Source: an uncultured Mitsuokella sp. (GTDB lineage Bacteria; Bacillota; Negativicutes; Selenomonadales; Selenomonadaceae). From it: DNA of 64,000 bases. Under the pieces are notes generated by a model. The model saw only the letters and a list, made by a program, of their open reading frames with translations, searched no databases and was not told where the DNA came from. Below, in pieces: positions 45,043-53,106 of the stretch (positions are counted from its first letter, which is position 1; each line of letters opens with the position of its first letter). Both the position numbers and the translations under genes were made by a program. The stretch spans positions 62,001 through 126,000 of the forward strand of contig CAMCBT010000001.1 in assembly GCA_945873115.1 (NCBI GenBank). Reading direction: 5' to 3'.

Positions 45043-46001
45043 TGGTGGGCATACTGGCTTTTTTCATCGATGCTCTTATGGGAGATCCACGAACCCGGCT
45101 TCATCCTGTCGTTCTCATGGGAAATGGGATTTCCCTGCTGGAAAAGCTCCTGTATCGGGAGGCGGATGGAGAGAGGAGAAAGCTCCTCAAGGGGACGATT
45201 CTCGTGGGAATCGTCCTTTTGATATGCTTTGCAATGGGCTACCTTCTCTCCCTTGCCTGCGAACATATTCCCCTTCCCTTTATCAGGGAGATTGTGGAGG
45301 GCGTTTTCCTGTCCCTTATGATTTCCCCTCGAAGTCTCGCCCAGGCAGGTGGGGAAATCTATGGGCTGCTCCTGGAAGGCAGCCTGTCAGAGGCGAGAAG
45401 GAAGGTTGGCTGGATTGTAGGACGCGATACGGATAAGCTTGACGAGTCCGAGATTACTCGGGCGACTGTGGAAACGATTGCTGAGAGCACTTGTGACGGC
45501 ATTCTTGCTCCTCTTTTTTTCTATGCAGTGGGAGGGCTTCCTCTCGCCTTTCTCTATCGCGCGGCAAACACCATGGATTCCATGCTGGGCTATAAAAATG
45601 ACCGATATCTTTATTTCGGCCGAACGGCGGCACGAGCAGACGATATTCTGAATTTTATCCCCGCACGTCTTTCAGGTCTTTTCCTGATTTTTTCGGCTGC
45701 CCTTCTTGGCTTTGATTTTCGAAAAGCTTTTGGGGTCATGTGCCGCGACGCAAGAAAGCATCCAAGCCCCAATAGCGGCTTTTCGGAGGCGGCTATGGCG
45801 GGGGCTCTTCGCATCCGTCTTGGGGGCTTCAATACGTACTTTGGCAAGAAAACCTTCCGTGCTTATATGGGGGATGCCTCGGAGGCCCTTTCCGCCCGTC
45901 ATATCACTGGTGCTATTCGCATGATGTATGTAGCTACGCTGCTCTTTCTTGCTACGCTTTATGTGCTGGAGATTGTTTATTCCTATGGAGCTGTTTCATG
46001 A
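45039..46001 (+). CDS. cbiB: Adenosylcobinamide-phosphate synthase CbiB
   Basis: 320 residues, polytopic membrane protein. FIDALMGDPRTRLHPVVLMG near the N-terminus, VGRDTDKLDESEITRATVET, IAESTCDGILAPLFFYAVGG and NTMDSMLGYKNDRYLYFGR are CbiB signatures. It joins aminopropanol phosphate (made by CobD) to cobyric acid. Two ATG codons, at 45039 and 45042, are possible. Confidence 0.95.
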   Translation: MMVGILAFFIDALMGDPRTRLHPVVLMGNGISLLEKLLYREADGERRKLLKGTILVGIVLLICFAMGYLLSLACEHIPLPFIREIVEGVFLSLMISPRSLAQAGGEIYGLLLEGSLSEARRKVGWIVGRDTDKLDESEITRATVETIAESTCDGILAPLFFYAVGGLPLAFLYRAANTMDSMLGYKNDRYLYFGRTAARADDILNFIPARLSGLFLIFSAALLGFDFRKAFGVMCRDARKHPSPNSGFSEAAMAGALRIRLGGFNTYFGKKTFRAYMGDASEALSARHITGAIRMMYVATLLFLATLYVLEIVYSYGAVS

Positions 46002-46750
46002 AATCTTTTCTGATTGCTTTGCAGTTTTTGACCCGTATCAAGTTTGTGAATCAGGATACCTGGATGGCAGAGGATTTTGGAAGAAGCACTCGGGCTTTTC
46101 CCCTGGTGGGCCTTGTATTAGGGCTTCTTCAGCTGCTCATCGCATGGCTACTCCTCCAGACCCTCGGTATGAGCAATACGACGATTGGATTTCTGCTGGT
46201 ACTGCCGATTGTTCTTACGGGGGGGCTTCATTGCGATGGCTTTATGGACACGGTGGATGGTGTTTTTTCCGGCAGAGAGCGGGCACAAAAGTTGGAGATC
46301 ATGAAGGACAGCCGGGTTGGCTCCTATGGTGTCGTTGCCTTTGTCTGCCTTATGCTGTTTAATCTGTCCCTTCTTCGGGACACGCCGACGCATCTTCTGC
46401 TTCCGGCTGTTTACCTCATGCCCATTGCAGGGCGGATGGCCATGACCATGGTGATCTGCTTCTTTCCCTATGCGCGGAAGGAGGGCATGGGGAAGGCTTT
46501 TGCAGAGGCAGCTGATGGGAGAACCTTTTGGATTGCCTTTTTGACCACATTGATTCTTCTGTATCCTTTTGGAATCGTAGCATACATCGCGCTGGGGATA
46601 GGGCTCCTCTTCGCATTCCTTCTTGCAACCTATGTCAAGGACGTATTGGGCGGCCTGACAGGAGATGTATATGGGGCGACGGAGCTTTTGACAGAAACGG
46701 TGGCACTTATGGGAATTCTTGCTGGTGCACAGCTGATGCGCTACATCTAA
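45998..46750 (+). CDS. cobS: Adenosylcobinamide-GDP ribazoletransferase CobS
   Basis: 250 residues with about six membrane segments. ALQFLTRIKF at the N-terminus, GGLHCDGFMDTVDGVFSGRE (metal-binding acidic motif) and KDSRVGSYGVVAFVCLMLFN are typical. It joins adenosylcobinamide-GDP and alpha-ribazole to complete the cofactor. Start overlaps the cbiB stop. Confidence 0.94.
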   Translation: MKSFLIALQFLTRIKFVNQDTWMAEDFGRSTRAFPLVGLVLGLLQLLIAWLLLQTLGMSNTTIGFLLVLPIVLTGGLHCDGFMDTVDGVFSGRERAQKLEIMKDSRVGSYGVVAFVCLMLFNLSLLRDTPTHLLLPAVYLMPIAGRMAMTMVICFFPYARKEGMGKAFAEAADGRTFWIAFLTTLILLYPFGIVAYIALGIGLLFAFLLATYVKDVLGGLTGDVYGATELLTETVALMGILAGAQLMRYI

Positions 46751-46766
46751 AGAGGAGGAAGACTGT

Positions 46767-47837
46767 ATGGATCGCTTCCAGCATGGCGGAAATGTACATG
46801 AGTCCCCACCTCGGGGCGGGTGGCTGGACTTTTCGGCAAATATCAATCCTTTGGGCCTTGCCCCGGAAATCCATCGCGTAATCCAAAAAGCCATTGAGTC
46901 GATTGTTCATTATCCAGATCCGGAGGCAAAGGAGCTAAGAAAAGCCATAGGCGAGTATTATTGTGTACCGGAGAGGAATATCCTCCTGGGAAACGGGGCA
47001 AGCGAGCTTTTCTACCTCTTTTTTCATACTTTGCATCCACGTCGTGCCTTGATACCCGTTCCCTCCTTCAGCGAATATGAACGGGCCGCTCTCGCTGTTG
47101 GCTGCGAGGTCCTCTATGTTCAGCTGCGGGAGGCAGAAGGCTTTGCTCTTGATGTAGAGGGGATTGGAAGGCAAATCAAGCGGGGGGATGCTGTTCTGCT
47201 CGGAAATCCCAACAATCCAACAGGCTGCCTTATTTCTCCCCAGGAGATTCTGTATCTTGCGGATTTGGTGGAGGAGAGGGGCGCATGGCTTCTTCTCGAT
47301 GAGTCCTTTCTCCAGTTCTGCGCGGATGAGAAGCGTCGAGATTCTCATCATTTATCCATGAGCCATAGCCAGGTCATTACACTGGAGTCTTTGACGAAGT
47401 TTTTTGCTATTCCAGGACTTCGACTGGGCTTTGCTTCCATGGCATGGGGGCTGCGGAAGCGTATGGAGACAGGAAAGGATGTCTGGAATGTCAATCACCT
47501 GGCACAGCTGGCGGGAAAGGTGGCGTTCAAGCTCTCCGGCTATCGTCGGGAATCCAGACGCCTGGTCGCAGAGGAGGATGCTTTCCTTCTTGAAGAGCTC
47601 CAGCAGCTTCCGGGGCTAAAACCTTTTTCCCCAAGTGTGAACTTTATTCTCTTGGATGTCCGAGGAACGGGAAGAAGCTCGACGGATCTGGTAAAAGCCA
47701 TGCGGGAAAAGGGGATTCTTCTGCGGGATTGCGCGAATTATCCGGGACTCGATGGGAAAAGCTACGTGCGCATGGCCGTGCGCACACGAGGGGAAAACAA
47801 GAAAGTTCTGGAAGCTTGGAGGGAAATATTGCTATGA
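46767..47837 (+). CDS. cobD: Threonine-phosphate decarboxylase CobD
   Basis: 356 residues, fold-type I PLP enzyme. The N-terminal HGGNVHESPPRGGWLDFSAN and INPLGLAP are CobD hallmarks that separate it from histidinol-phosphate aminotransferase. LGNPNNPTGCL and the PLP lysine in TLESLTKFFAIPGLRLGF follow. It makes (R)-1-amino-2-propanol phosphate for CbiB. It overlaps cobC by 4 nt. Confidence 0.92.
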   Translation: MDRFQHGGNVHESPPRGGWLDFSANINPLGLAPEIHRVIQKAIESIVHYPDPEAKELRKAIGEYYCVPERNILLGNGASELFYLFFHTLHPRRALIPVPSFSEYERAALAVGCEVLYVQLREAEGFALDVEGIGRQIKRGDAVLLGNPNNPTGCLISPQEILYLADLVEERGAWLLLDESFLQFCADEKRRDSHHLSMSHSQVITLESLTKFFAIPGLRLGFASMAWGLRKRMETGKDVWNVNHLAQLAGKVAFKLSGYRRESRRLVAEEDAFLLEELQQLPGLKPFSPSVNFILLDVRGTGRSSTDLVKAMREKGILLRDCANYPGLDGKSYVRMAVRTRGENKKVLEAWREILL

Positions 47838-48460
47838 CACATCTTTATTTGATACGCCACGGACAGACGGAGTGGAATCTGGCAGGACGCTATCAGGGTC
47901 AGTCGGATGTGCCACTCTCTCAAAAAGGGCTGGAGCAAGCAAGGTCTTTGGCGAAATTTTTTCCTGCAAGGCAATTAGACGTCATTTATTCCAGTGATCT
48001 GCAGCGGGCTGTTTCCACTGCAGAGGCGGTGGCAGAACGGTTTTCCCTCCAGGTGCAGACAAGACGGGAGCTTCGAGAGCTAAACTTCGGTGCTTGGGAG
48101 GGGCTTTCCTATGAGCAGATAGTGAAAGAATGGCCGGATGCCCTGCGGGATTTCTTTGCCCATCCCGATGTGCTGCATATACCAGAAGGAGAGTCCTTTC
48201 CAGCATTGCAGGCACGAGCCGTCGCATGTATCCGGTCGATTGTGCAAGAGAATAAGGGAAAGAGTATTGCAGTGTTTTCCCATGGGGCAATCCTGCGGAC
48301 GATCCTTGCGGATGCTCTTATGACGCCGCTTTCGAATGTCTGGCGCTTTCGTCAGAGCAACACAGCTGTCAACCGGATTGACTATGCAGAGGAAGGCATA
48401 CCTGTTGTTGAATACATCAACAACACAGCACATCTTTCCAAAGAAGAAACGGAGGTATAG
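47834..48460 (+). CDS. cobC: Alpha-ribazole phosphatase CobC (histidine phosphatase family)
   Basis: 208 residues. The phosphohistidine motif LIRHGQTEWNLAGRYQGQSD, LRELNFGAWEGLSYEQI and VFSHGAILRTIL are complete. Assigned to CobC from its place at the end of the cobalamin block, coupled to cobD; on sequence alone a phosphoglycerate-mutase-like phosphatase is possible. A terminator follows. Confidence 0.87.
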   Translation: MTHLYLIRHGQTEWNLAGRYQGQSDVPLSQKGLEQARSLAKFFPARQLDVIYSSDLQRAVSTAEAVAERFSLQVQTRRELRELNFGAWEGLSYEQIVKEWPDALRDFFAHPDVLHIPEGESFPALQARAVACIRSIVQENKGKSIAVFSHGAILRTILADALMTPLSNVWRFRQSNTAVNRIDYAEEGIPVVEYINNTAHLSKEETEV

Positions 48461-48468
48461 TGGAAATC

Positions 48469-48494
48469 GTAGGAAGAATTTCTACAATTTTTTT
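48469..48494 (+). terminator. Terminator ending the def-to-cobC run
   Basis: A 7-bp stem GTAGGAA (48469-48475) with TTTCTAC (48479-48485), containing one G-U pair and a GAA loop, followed by AA and seven T (48488-48494). It is the first hairpin with a T-run that I see after the def promoter region. Confidence 0.75.
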
Positions 48495-48502
48495 CAAATG
48501 CC

Positions 48503-48531
48503 TTGACGCGCACGGATTTTTTCAGTAAAAT
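48503..48531 (+). promoter_or_regulatory. Promoter of rplM-rpsI
   Basis: TTGACG (48503-48508) and TAAAAT (48526-48531), 17-bp spacer. Strong, as expected for ribosomal protein genes; start near 48538. Confidence 0.8.
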
Positions 48532-48537
48532 GGCATT

Positions 48538-48632
48538 TGTGATGTTGCGGGCCTGTGTTTCCAATAGCCCCGGAGGCACGAATTATCGCATCATAGAACG
48601 TACACAAAACAAGCTATTAAGGGGGAACTCGC
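48538..48632 (+). promoter_or_regulatory. Structured 5' leader of rplM (possible L13 autoregulatory leader)
   Basis: About 95 nt of untranslated leader. GGGC and GCCCC around 48551-48575 can form a short hairpin. An outer pairing of TGAT/GCG (about 48540-48550) with CGCATCA (near 48589-48595) is possible. An L13 leader RNA controls this operon in Bacillus; whether this is its homologue is inference from position and pairing only. No Rho-independent hairpin is in the leader. Confidence 0.35.
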
Positions 48633-49073
48633 ATGAAGACGACGTTCATGGCGAATGCATCCAATATCGAACGCAAATGGTATATTGTTGACGCAGAAGG
48701 TCAGACGGTTGGTCGCCTCGCCGCTGAGATTGCAAAAGTGCTTCGCGGAAAGAACAAGCCGACGTATACGCCGCATGTTGATACGGGTGATTTTGTCATC
48801 GTCATCAATGCTGAAAAGGTAAAGTTTACGGGCAAGAAGCTTACGGACAAGCTCTATTTCCGTCATTCCGGTTATCAGGGCGGCACCACTTTCACGCCTG
48901 CTGGACAGATGCTCGATCGCTTCCCGGCTCGGGTGCTTGAGCATGCAGTCAAGGGAATGCTTCCGAAGAACAGCCTCGGTGCTCAGATGTTTCGCAAGCT
49001 GAATGTTTATGTTGGCAAGGATCATCCGCATGCGGCTCAGAAGCCGGAAGAGCTTGTCTTTGATATTCGCTAA
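48633..49073 (+). CDS. rplM: 50S ribosomal protein L13
   Basis: 146 residues, normal length. Recognised by [40 protein letters not shown] and the C-terminal [27 protein letters not shown] precedes the ATG. Followed by rpsI after 21 nt, the near-universal pair. Confidence 0.98.
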   Translation: MKTTFMANASNIERKWYIVDAEGQTVGRLAAEIAKVLRGKNKPTYTPHVDTGDFVIVINAEKVKFTGKKLTDKLYFRHSGYQGGTTFTPAGQMLDRFPARVLEHAVKGMLPKNSLGAQMFRKLNVYVGKDHPHAAQKPEELVFDIR

Positions 49074-49094
49074 GAGAGTTAGGAGGAACAAGAT

Positions 49095-49487
49095 ATGGCA
49101 CAAGTCACTTACTATGGCACTGGCCGCAGAAAGTCTTCTATCGCTCGCGTTCGGCTGATTCCTGGCGAGGGCAAGGTCACAATCAATGGGCGCGATATGC
49201 AGGAGTATTTCGGCCTCAAGACATTGGAGCTCATCGTTCGTCAGCCTCTCAACCTGACGGAGACGGTTGATAGATATGATGTCATTGCGAATGTTGCTGG
49301 CGGCGGCGTCACGGGACAGGCCGGCGCAATCCGCCATGGCATTACGCGTGCTCTCATCGAGATGGATGCAGAGCTTCGCCCGGCCCTCAAGAAGGCTGGA
49401 TTCGTCACGCGTGATCCGCGTGAGAAGGAGCGTCGCAAGTACGGCCTCAAAAAAGCCCGCAAGGCTTCTCAGTTCAGCAAGCGCTGA
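49095..49487 (+). CDS. rpsI: 30S ribosomal protein S9
   Basis: 130 residues. [19 protein letters not shown] at the N-terminus, [19 protein letters not shown] in the middle and the basic tail [12 protein letters not shown], which reaches the P site of the ribosome. AGGAGG lies upstream; a strong terminator follows. Confidence 0.98.
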   Translation: MAQVTYYGTGRRKSSIARVRLIPGEGKVTINGRDMQEYFGLKTLELIVRQPLNLTETVDRYDVIANVAGGGVTGQAGAIRHGITRALIEMDAELRPALKKAGFVTRDPREKERRKYGLKKARKASQFSKR

Positions 49488-49505
49488 GAGATTTTGGATT
49501 TTAGA

Positions 49506-49538
49506 AAGCTCGTCTGCTATGGACAGACGGGCTTTTTT
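49506..49538 (+). terminator. Terminator after rpsI
   Basis: An 11-bp stem, AAGCTCGTCTG (49506-49516) with CAGACGGGCTT (49524-49534, one wobble pair), loop CTATGGA, then a T-run. Confidence 0.9.
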
Positions 49539-49561
49539 CATGCAAGTCTGATTTCGAAATC

Positions 49562-49590
49562 TTGATTTTATCCCTTTGAACGGGTATTAT
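49562..49590 (+). promoter_or_regulatory. Promoter of the wecG/tagA gene
   Basis: TTGATT (49562-49567) and TATTAT (49585-49590) with a 17-bp spacer; 36 nt to the start codon. Confidence 0.65.
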
Positions 49591-49626
49591 AGTACAGTGG
49601 ACAGAATACTGGGAGGATAGGTAGAT

Positions 49627-50349
49627 TTGCATACAGTTCAGATTTTAGGCGTGAATATTGCTTCTGTAACGATGAAGGAAGCTGTGTCTATCGTAGAAAA
49701 ACATATAGAAAACAAATCGGGTGCCCTTGTGGCTACTGCCAATGCGGAAATGCTTATGCGGGCAACGCATGATAAGGAGCTTGCACGTATTTTGAATCAA
49801 GCTGCTCTTGTTGTCCCCGATGGAGCTGGCACGGTTTGGGCCGCTCACCATCTGGGGCATGCGATGCCAGAACGTGTGGCGGGCTACGATCTCGTACAGG
49901 AGCTCATGCGCGAGGCCCCCAAGCACGATCACAAGCTCTTTTTCTTCGGATCTGCTCCGGGTGTGGCTGAAAAAGCAAAGAAGAAGGCAGAGAAGCTATA
50001 TCCTGGTATAGATATTGTTGGAGTGCGGAATGGATTCTTCAGCTCGTCTGATGAAAAAGAAATCATCCAGATGATAAAAGAAGCAAGGCCAGACATCCTT
50101 CTTGTAGCCCTTGGTGTACCGAAGCAGGAGAAATGGTTGGCAAGAAACTTGAAGGACTTGAATGTTCCTGTTTCCATCGGTGTGGGAGGGACGCTGGATG
50201 TGATGGCGGGAGTCATGAAACGGGCCCCGCTCTGGATGCAGCGTGCAAAACTAGAGTGGCTGTTCCGCGGACTTATGCAGCCAACCCGAGCAAAACGGTT
50301 GCTGGCCCTCCCTCGCTTTGTCATGAAGGTACATCGCTCGCGGACATAG
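49627..50349 (+). CDS. WecG/TagA/CpsF family glycosyltransferase
   Basis: 240 residues from TTG 49627 with GGGAGGA upstream. GT26 family: VTMKEAVSIVEKHI, TANAEMLMRA, LVVPDGAGTVWAAHHLG (catalytic Asp region), KLFFFGSAPGVAEKAKKKAE, VALGVPKQEKWLARN and VGGTLDVMAGVMKRAPLWMQ. These enzymes add ManNAc or a related sugar to a polyprenyl-linked GlcNAc in wall teichoic acid or polysaccharide synthesis. The donor sugar here is unknown. A teichoic acid role is unlikely if the host is a diderm. Confidence 0.92.
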   Translation: MHTVQILGVNIASVTMKEAVSIVEKHIENKSGALVATANAEMLMRATHDKELARILNQAALVVPDGAGTVWAAHHLGHAMPERVAGYDLVQELMREAPKHDHKLFFFGSAPGVAEKAKKKAEKLYPGIDIVGVRNGFFSSSDEKEIIQMIKEARPDILLVALGVPKQEKWLARNLKDLNVPVSIGVGGTLDVMAGVMKRAPLWMQRAKLEWLFRGLMQPTRAKRLLALPRFVMKVHRSRT

Positions 50350-50364
50350 AATCGTGCGAGCAAG

Positions 50365-50393
50365 TAGACAAGGCGTATTCTTTCGTCTATAAT
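50365..50393 (+). promoter_or_regulatory. Promoter of psd-pssA-GT2
   Basis: TAGACA (50365-50370) and TATAAT (50388-50393) with a 17-bp spacer, in the 99-bp gap after the glycosyltransferase gene; about 55 nt to psd. Confidence 0.65.
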
Positions 50394-50448
50394 ATCCTAG
50401 AATAGGTATGAAATCGACAATATCCCATGTGACTACGGAGGTGGGAGA

Positions 50449-51081
50449 GTGTTCCCAATTATTTCGGAAGGATACCCATTTATCGGGGGATGCCTTGTGC
50501 TGGCGATTCTTTTTGGATTTTCCTTCCATCCCATGGCATCCATTATCCCTCTTGTACTCGCCCTTTACTTTTGCTATTTCTTTCGTAATCCTCACCGCAT
50601 CATACAGAAATCGGATCAGGTTGTCCTTTCTCCAGCTGATGGGACTGTCACAGAGATTGTTCCTGTGGAGATGGATGAATTCGTGGGAGTTCCCTGCAAC
50701 AAAGTTGTAATTTTCATGTCTGTCCTTGATGTGCATGTAAATCGAAGTCCCATAGACGGTGAGATTAAGCTCCAAAAATATTATTGCGGCAGGTTTCGCC
50801 CGGCCTATAAGGATGAAGTCGGATTTGTCAATGAGCATCATTTGATTGGAATTGAGAATGACAGACTACGTATTACCGTAAAGCAGATTGCAGGTATTTT
50901 GGCAAGGAGAATTGTCTCTTATGTAACATTGGATGATAAGTTGGAACAAGGTCAGCTTTATGGCATGATAAAATTCGGATCATGCCTTGAGGTTGTCATG
51001 CCGCAGGATGTTGCTGTCTCTGTTCAAGTCGGGCAGAAAGTGGCAGGTGGCAGGACTGTTATCGGGAGGATTTCGGACTGA
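50449..51081 (+). CDS. psd: Phosphatidylserine decarboxylase (short, archaeal/rhizobial type)
   Basis: 210 residues from GTG 50449 with GGAGGTGGGAG upstream. N-terminal membrane segments (residues ~10-45), FFRNPHRIIQKSDQVVLSPA and DGTVTEI, FMSVLDVHVNRSPIDGEI, and the self-cleavage motif FGS in GMIKFGSCLEVVMP, where the Ser becomes the pyruvoyl group. It makes phosphatidylethanolamine from the PssA product. Coupled to pssA (TGATG). Confidence 0.94.
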   Translation: MFPIISEGYPFIGGCLVLAILFGFSFHPMASIIPLVLALYFCYFFRNPHRIIQKSDQVVLSPADGTVTEIVPVEMDEFVGVPCNKVVIFMSVLDVHVNRSPIDGEIKLQKYYCGRFRPAYKDEVGFVNEHHLIGIENDRLRITVKQIAGILARRIVSYVTLDDKLEQGQLYGMIKFGSCLEVVMPQDVAVSVQVGQKVAGGRTVIGRISD

Positions 51082-51791
51082 TGGATTATCGCAGGCTTAT
51101 ACCGAATCTTTGCACATCGATGAATCTGGTATTTGGGATGTTCTCCCTTTTTGCAACACATCAGGGGGAACTCGTATGGGGTTCCGTCTTTATTTTCCTC
51201 GCGCTTGTTGCAGATGGAATGGATGGCAGGATTGCACGCTTTTTCGGTGTTTCAAGCGAAATGGGGAAGGAGATGGATTCTCTTTGCGACCTTGTTTCCT
51301 TTGGAGTCGCTCCTGCATTTCTCTCCTGGGTTTTCGCATTGCACGCCTATCATAATCTAGGAATTGCCATTGCTGTGTTCTTTGGAGTATGTGCCATGTG
51401 GAGATTGGCGCGTTTCAATGTGAATGCAGATGTTGTACATGGCTATTTCATGGGACTGGCTGCTCCTGCAGCAGGAAATGTCATTGCGATGACGACACTC
51501 TTCTTTGTACTGACGGGCTTCAATCCACTCGACTATGACTATGCATACGCTGCGGCTGTCATTGTCGATGGATGGCTTATGACAAGCCATGTGCATTATC
51601 CGAATTTCAAGGGGGATGGAGCAGAGCGCGTTTTTCTTCCGACAAAGTTGTTTTCCCTTATTCTTTTTGCTGTGATATTGTATGTGGGAAGGGAGGCAAT
51701 TCTGCCTGCGCTGGGGGTTGCCGTTTTCGTCACCTATGCCATCCTGGGAATTTTGAATTCCTGTTTTCGGTCGTTCGCAAAGGCAGGTTGA
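51081..51791 (+). CDS. pssA: CDP-diacylglycerol-serine O-phosphatidyltransferase
   Basis: 236 residues, about seven membrane segments. The CDP-alcohol phosphotransferase motif is complete: DGMDGRIARFFGVSSEMGKE followed by MDSLCDLVSFGVAP. NLCTSMNLVFGMFSL at the N-terminus is typical of PssA type II. With Psd it gives the PE branch of phospholipid synthesis. Confidence 0.95.
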   Translation: MDYRRLIPNLCTSMNLVFGMFSLFATHQGELVWGSVFIFLALVADGMDGRIARFFGVSSEMGKEMDSLCDLVSFGVAPAFLSWVFALHAYHNLGIAIAVFFGVCAMWRLARFNVNADVVHGYFMGLAAPAAGNVIAMTTLFFVLTGFNPLDYDYAYAAAVIVDGWLMTSHVHYPNFKGDGAERVFLPTKLFSLILFAVILYVGREAILPALGVAVFVTYAILGILNSCFRSFAKAG

Positions 51792-51794
51792 TGT

Positions 51795-53060
51795 TTGTTG
51801 TTTAACTATCCTTTCGACGTCATCATGATTCCGATGCAGATTCTTATCTTTCTCTTTACGCTGTACTTTTTTCTCATTGGATTTTGTGGGATGTGGCGTA
51901 AGCATGAAAAAAAGATTCTGACACCGATCAAGACTTTTGCTATCGTTGTCGCGGCACATAATGAGGAGGCTGTCATAGGCCAGCTTGTTCGGAATCTCCA
52001 TCAGCTCAACTATCCGAAGAATATGTACGATATATATGTTGTCGCAGATAATTGCTCGGATAATACGGCAGGTATAGCAGAGCAAGAAGGCGCAATCGTT
52101 CATCAAAGGACAGATGAGACGAAAAAAAGCAAGGGATATGCTCTTGATTGGATGTTTGCTCGTCTCTTCCAAATGAAAAAAGAATACGATGGCATCGTCG
52201 TCTTTGATGCGGATAATCTTGTGCATCCACAGTTTCTTATGGAAATGAATAATCGCCTCTGCAAGGGGGACAAGGTCATCCAAGGGTATCTTGATGCGAA
52301 AAACCCATATGATACCTGGGTATCTGGCACCTTTGCCATCGCGTTTTGGGTGATTTGTTATATATCTCATCTTGCAAAATCGAATATCGGCTTGTCTGCT
52401 TGTCTTGGTGGAACTGGAATGTGTTTTGCCACAGAGATTCTGAAGCGCCATGGCTGGCAGGCGACATGTCTGACGGAAGACATGGAATTTACAATGAAGT
52501 GCATGGCAGAAGGCATCAAGACAAGCTGGGCGCACGATGCAATTGTCTATGATGAGAAGCCCTTGACCTTTCGTCAGTCCTGGAATCAGCGCCGTCGATG
52601 GGCCCAGGGACAGTTCGATGTGGGGAATCGCTTCATCCCTAAGATGCTCAAAGCGGGTTGGAAGCACAAGGATATCCGTATGTGGGATGAATGTATTTAC
52701 CTCATGCAGCCCCATTTCCTGATGATATCTACCATCTTCATTGTCATCAGCTATATTCAGCTCGCTTTTCCACCCTTCTACACGAATATCTATACGTTCT
52801 TGCCTTCCCAAATGATGACGGCGATTATGATGGGCCAGTATATTCTTCCCATGATTATACTGCTCAAGATACGTGTCAAATGGAAAGCATGGCTGTATTT
52901 GCTATTATATCCCGTATTTATCTATTCGTGGATACCAATCATCTTCCTTGGCTTTATACACCGCAACGAACATGAATGGAGCCATACGAAGCATACGCGG
53001 GCAATGAGCATGGACGACATCGTGGGCAATGTCAAAAATACAACAACATTTGATAGATAA
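51795..53060 (+). CDS. Membrane glycosyltransferase family 2 (processive, PgaC/cellulose synthase-like)
   Basis: 421 residues from TTG 51795 (or TTG 51798). One N-terminal membrane segment (~8-30), a GT-A domain with VVAAHNEEAVIGQLVRNLHQ, VADNCSDNTA, VVFDADNLVHPQFL and LTEDMEF, the QRRRW motif at about residue 263 in SWNQRRRWAQGQFD, and about three C-terminal membrane segments. These are marks of an inverting processive synthase. Product unknown: poly-GlcNAc-like or lipid-linked glycan are possibilities. It ends just before a hairpin. Confidence 0.87.
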   Translation: MLFNYPFDVIMIPMQILIFLFTLYFFLIGFCGMWRKHEKKILTPIKTFAIVVAAHNEEAVIGQLVRNLHQLNYPKNMYDIYVVADNCSDNTAGIAEQEGAIVHQRTDETKKSKGYALDWMFARLFQMKKEYDGIVVFDADNLVHPQFLMEMNNRLCKGDKVIQGYLDAKNPYDTWVSGTFAIAFWVICYISHLAKSNIGLSACLGGTGMCFATEILKRHGWQATCLTEDMEFTMKCMAEGIKTSWAHDAIVYDEKPLTFRQSWNQRRRWAQGQFDVGNRFIPKMLKAGWKHKDIRMWDECIYLMQPHFLMISTIFIVISYIQLAFPPFYTNIYTFLPSQMMTAIMMGQYILPMIILLKIRVKWKAWLYLLLYPVFIYSWIPIIFLGFIHRNEHEWSHTKHTRAMSMDDIVGNVKNTTTFDR

Positions 53061-53063
53061 GAG

Positions 53064-53089
53064 ACCGCTGCTTTTTCGCAGCGGTTTTT
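53064..53089 (+). terminator. Terminator between the GT2 gene and queD
   Basis: Stem ACCGCTGC (53064-53071) with GCAGCGGT (53078-53085), loop TTTTTC, then a T-run to 53089. queD starts 18 nt later with AAAGGAGGA, leaving no room for a promoter between. Confidence 0.85.
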
Positions 53090-53106
53090 GCAAAGGAGGA
53101 ACTGCT

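Noticed and set aside
46767-47837. HisC (histidinol-phosphate aminotransferase) call for the PLP enzyme
   Set aside because: The HGGN..DFSANINPLG start is the CobD mark, and the gene lies between cobS and cobC with no his genes around.
51357-52811. Long minus-strand open frame (484 codons) antisense to pssA and the GT2 gene
   Set aside because: The plus-strand proteins have full family motifs and RBSs. The antisense translation has no recognisable domain, is rich in His/Lys/Arg runs and spans two genes and their junction.
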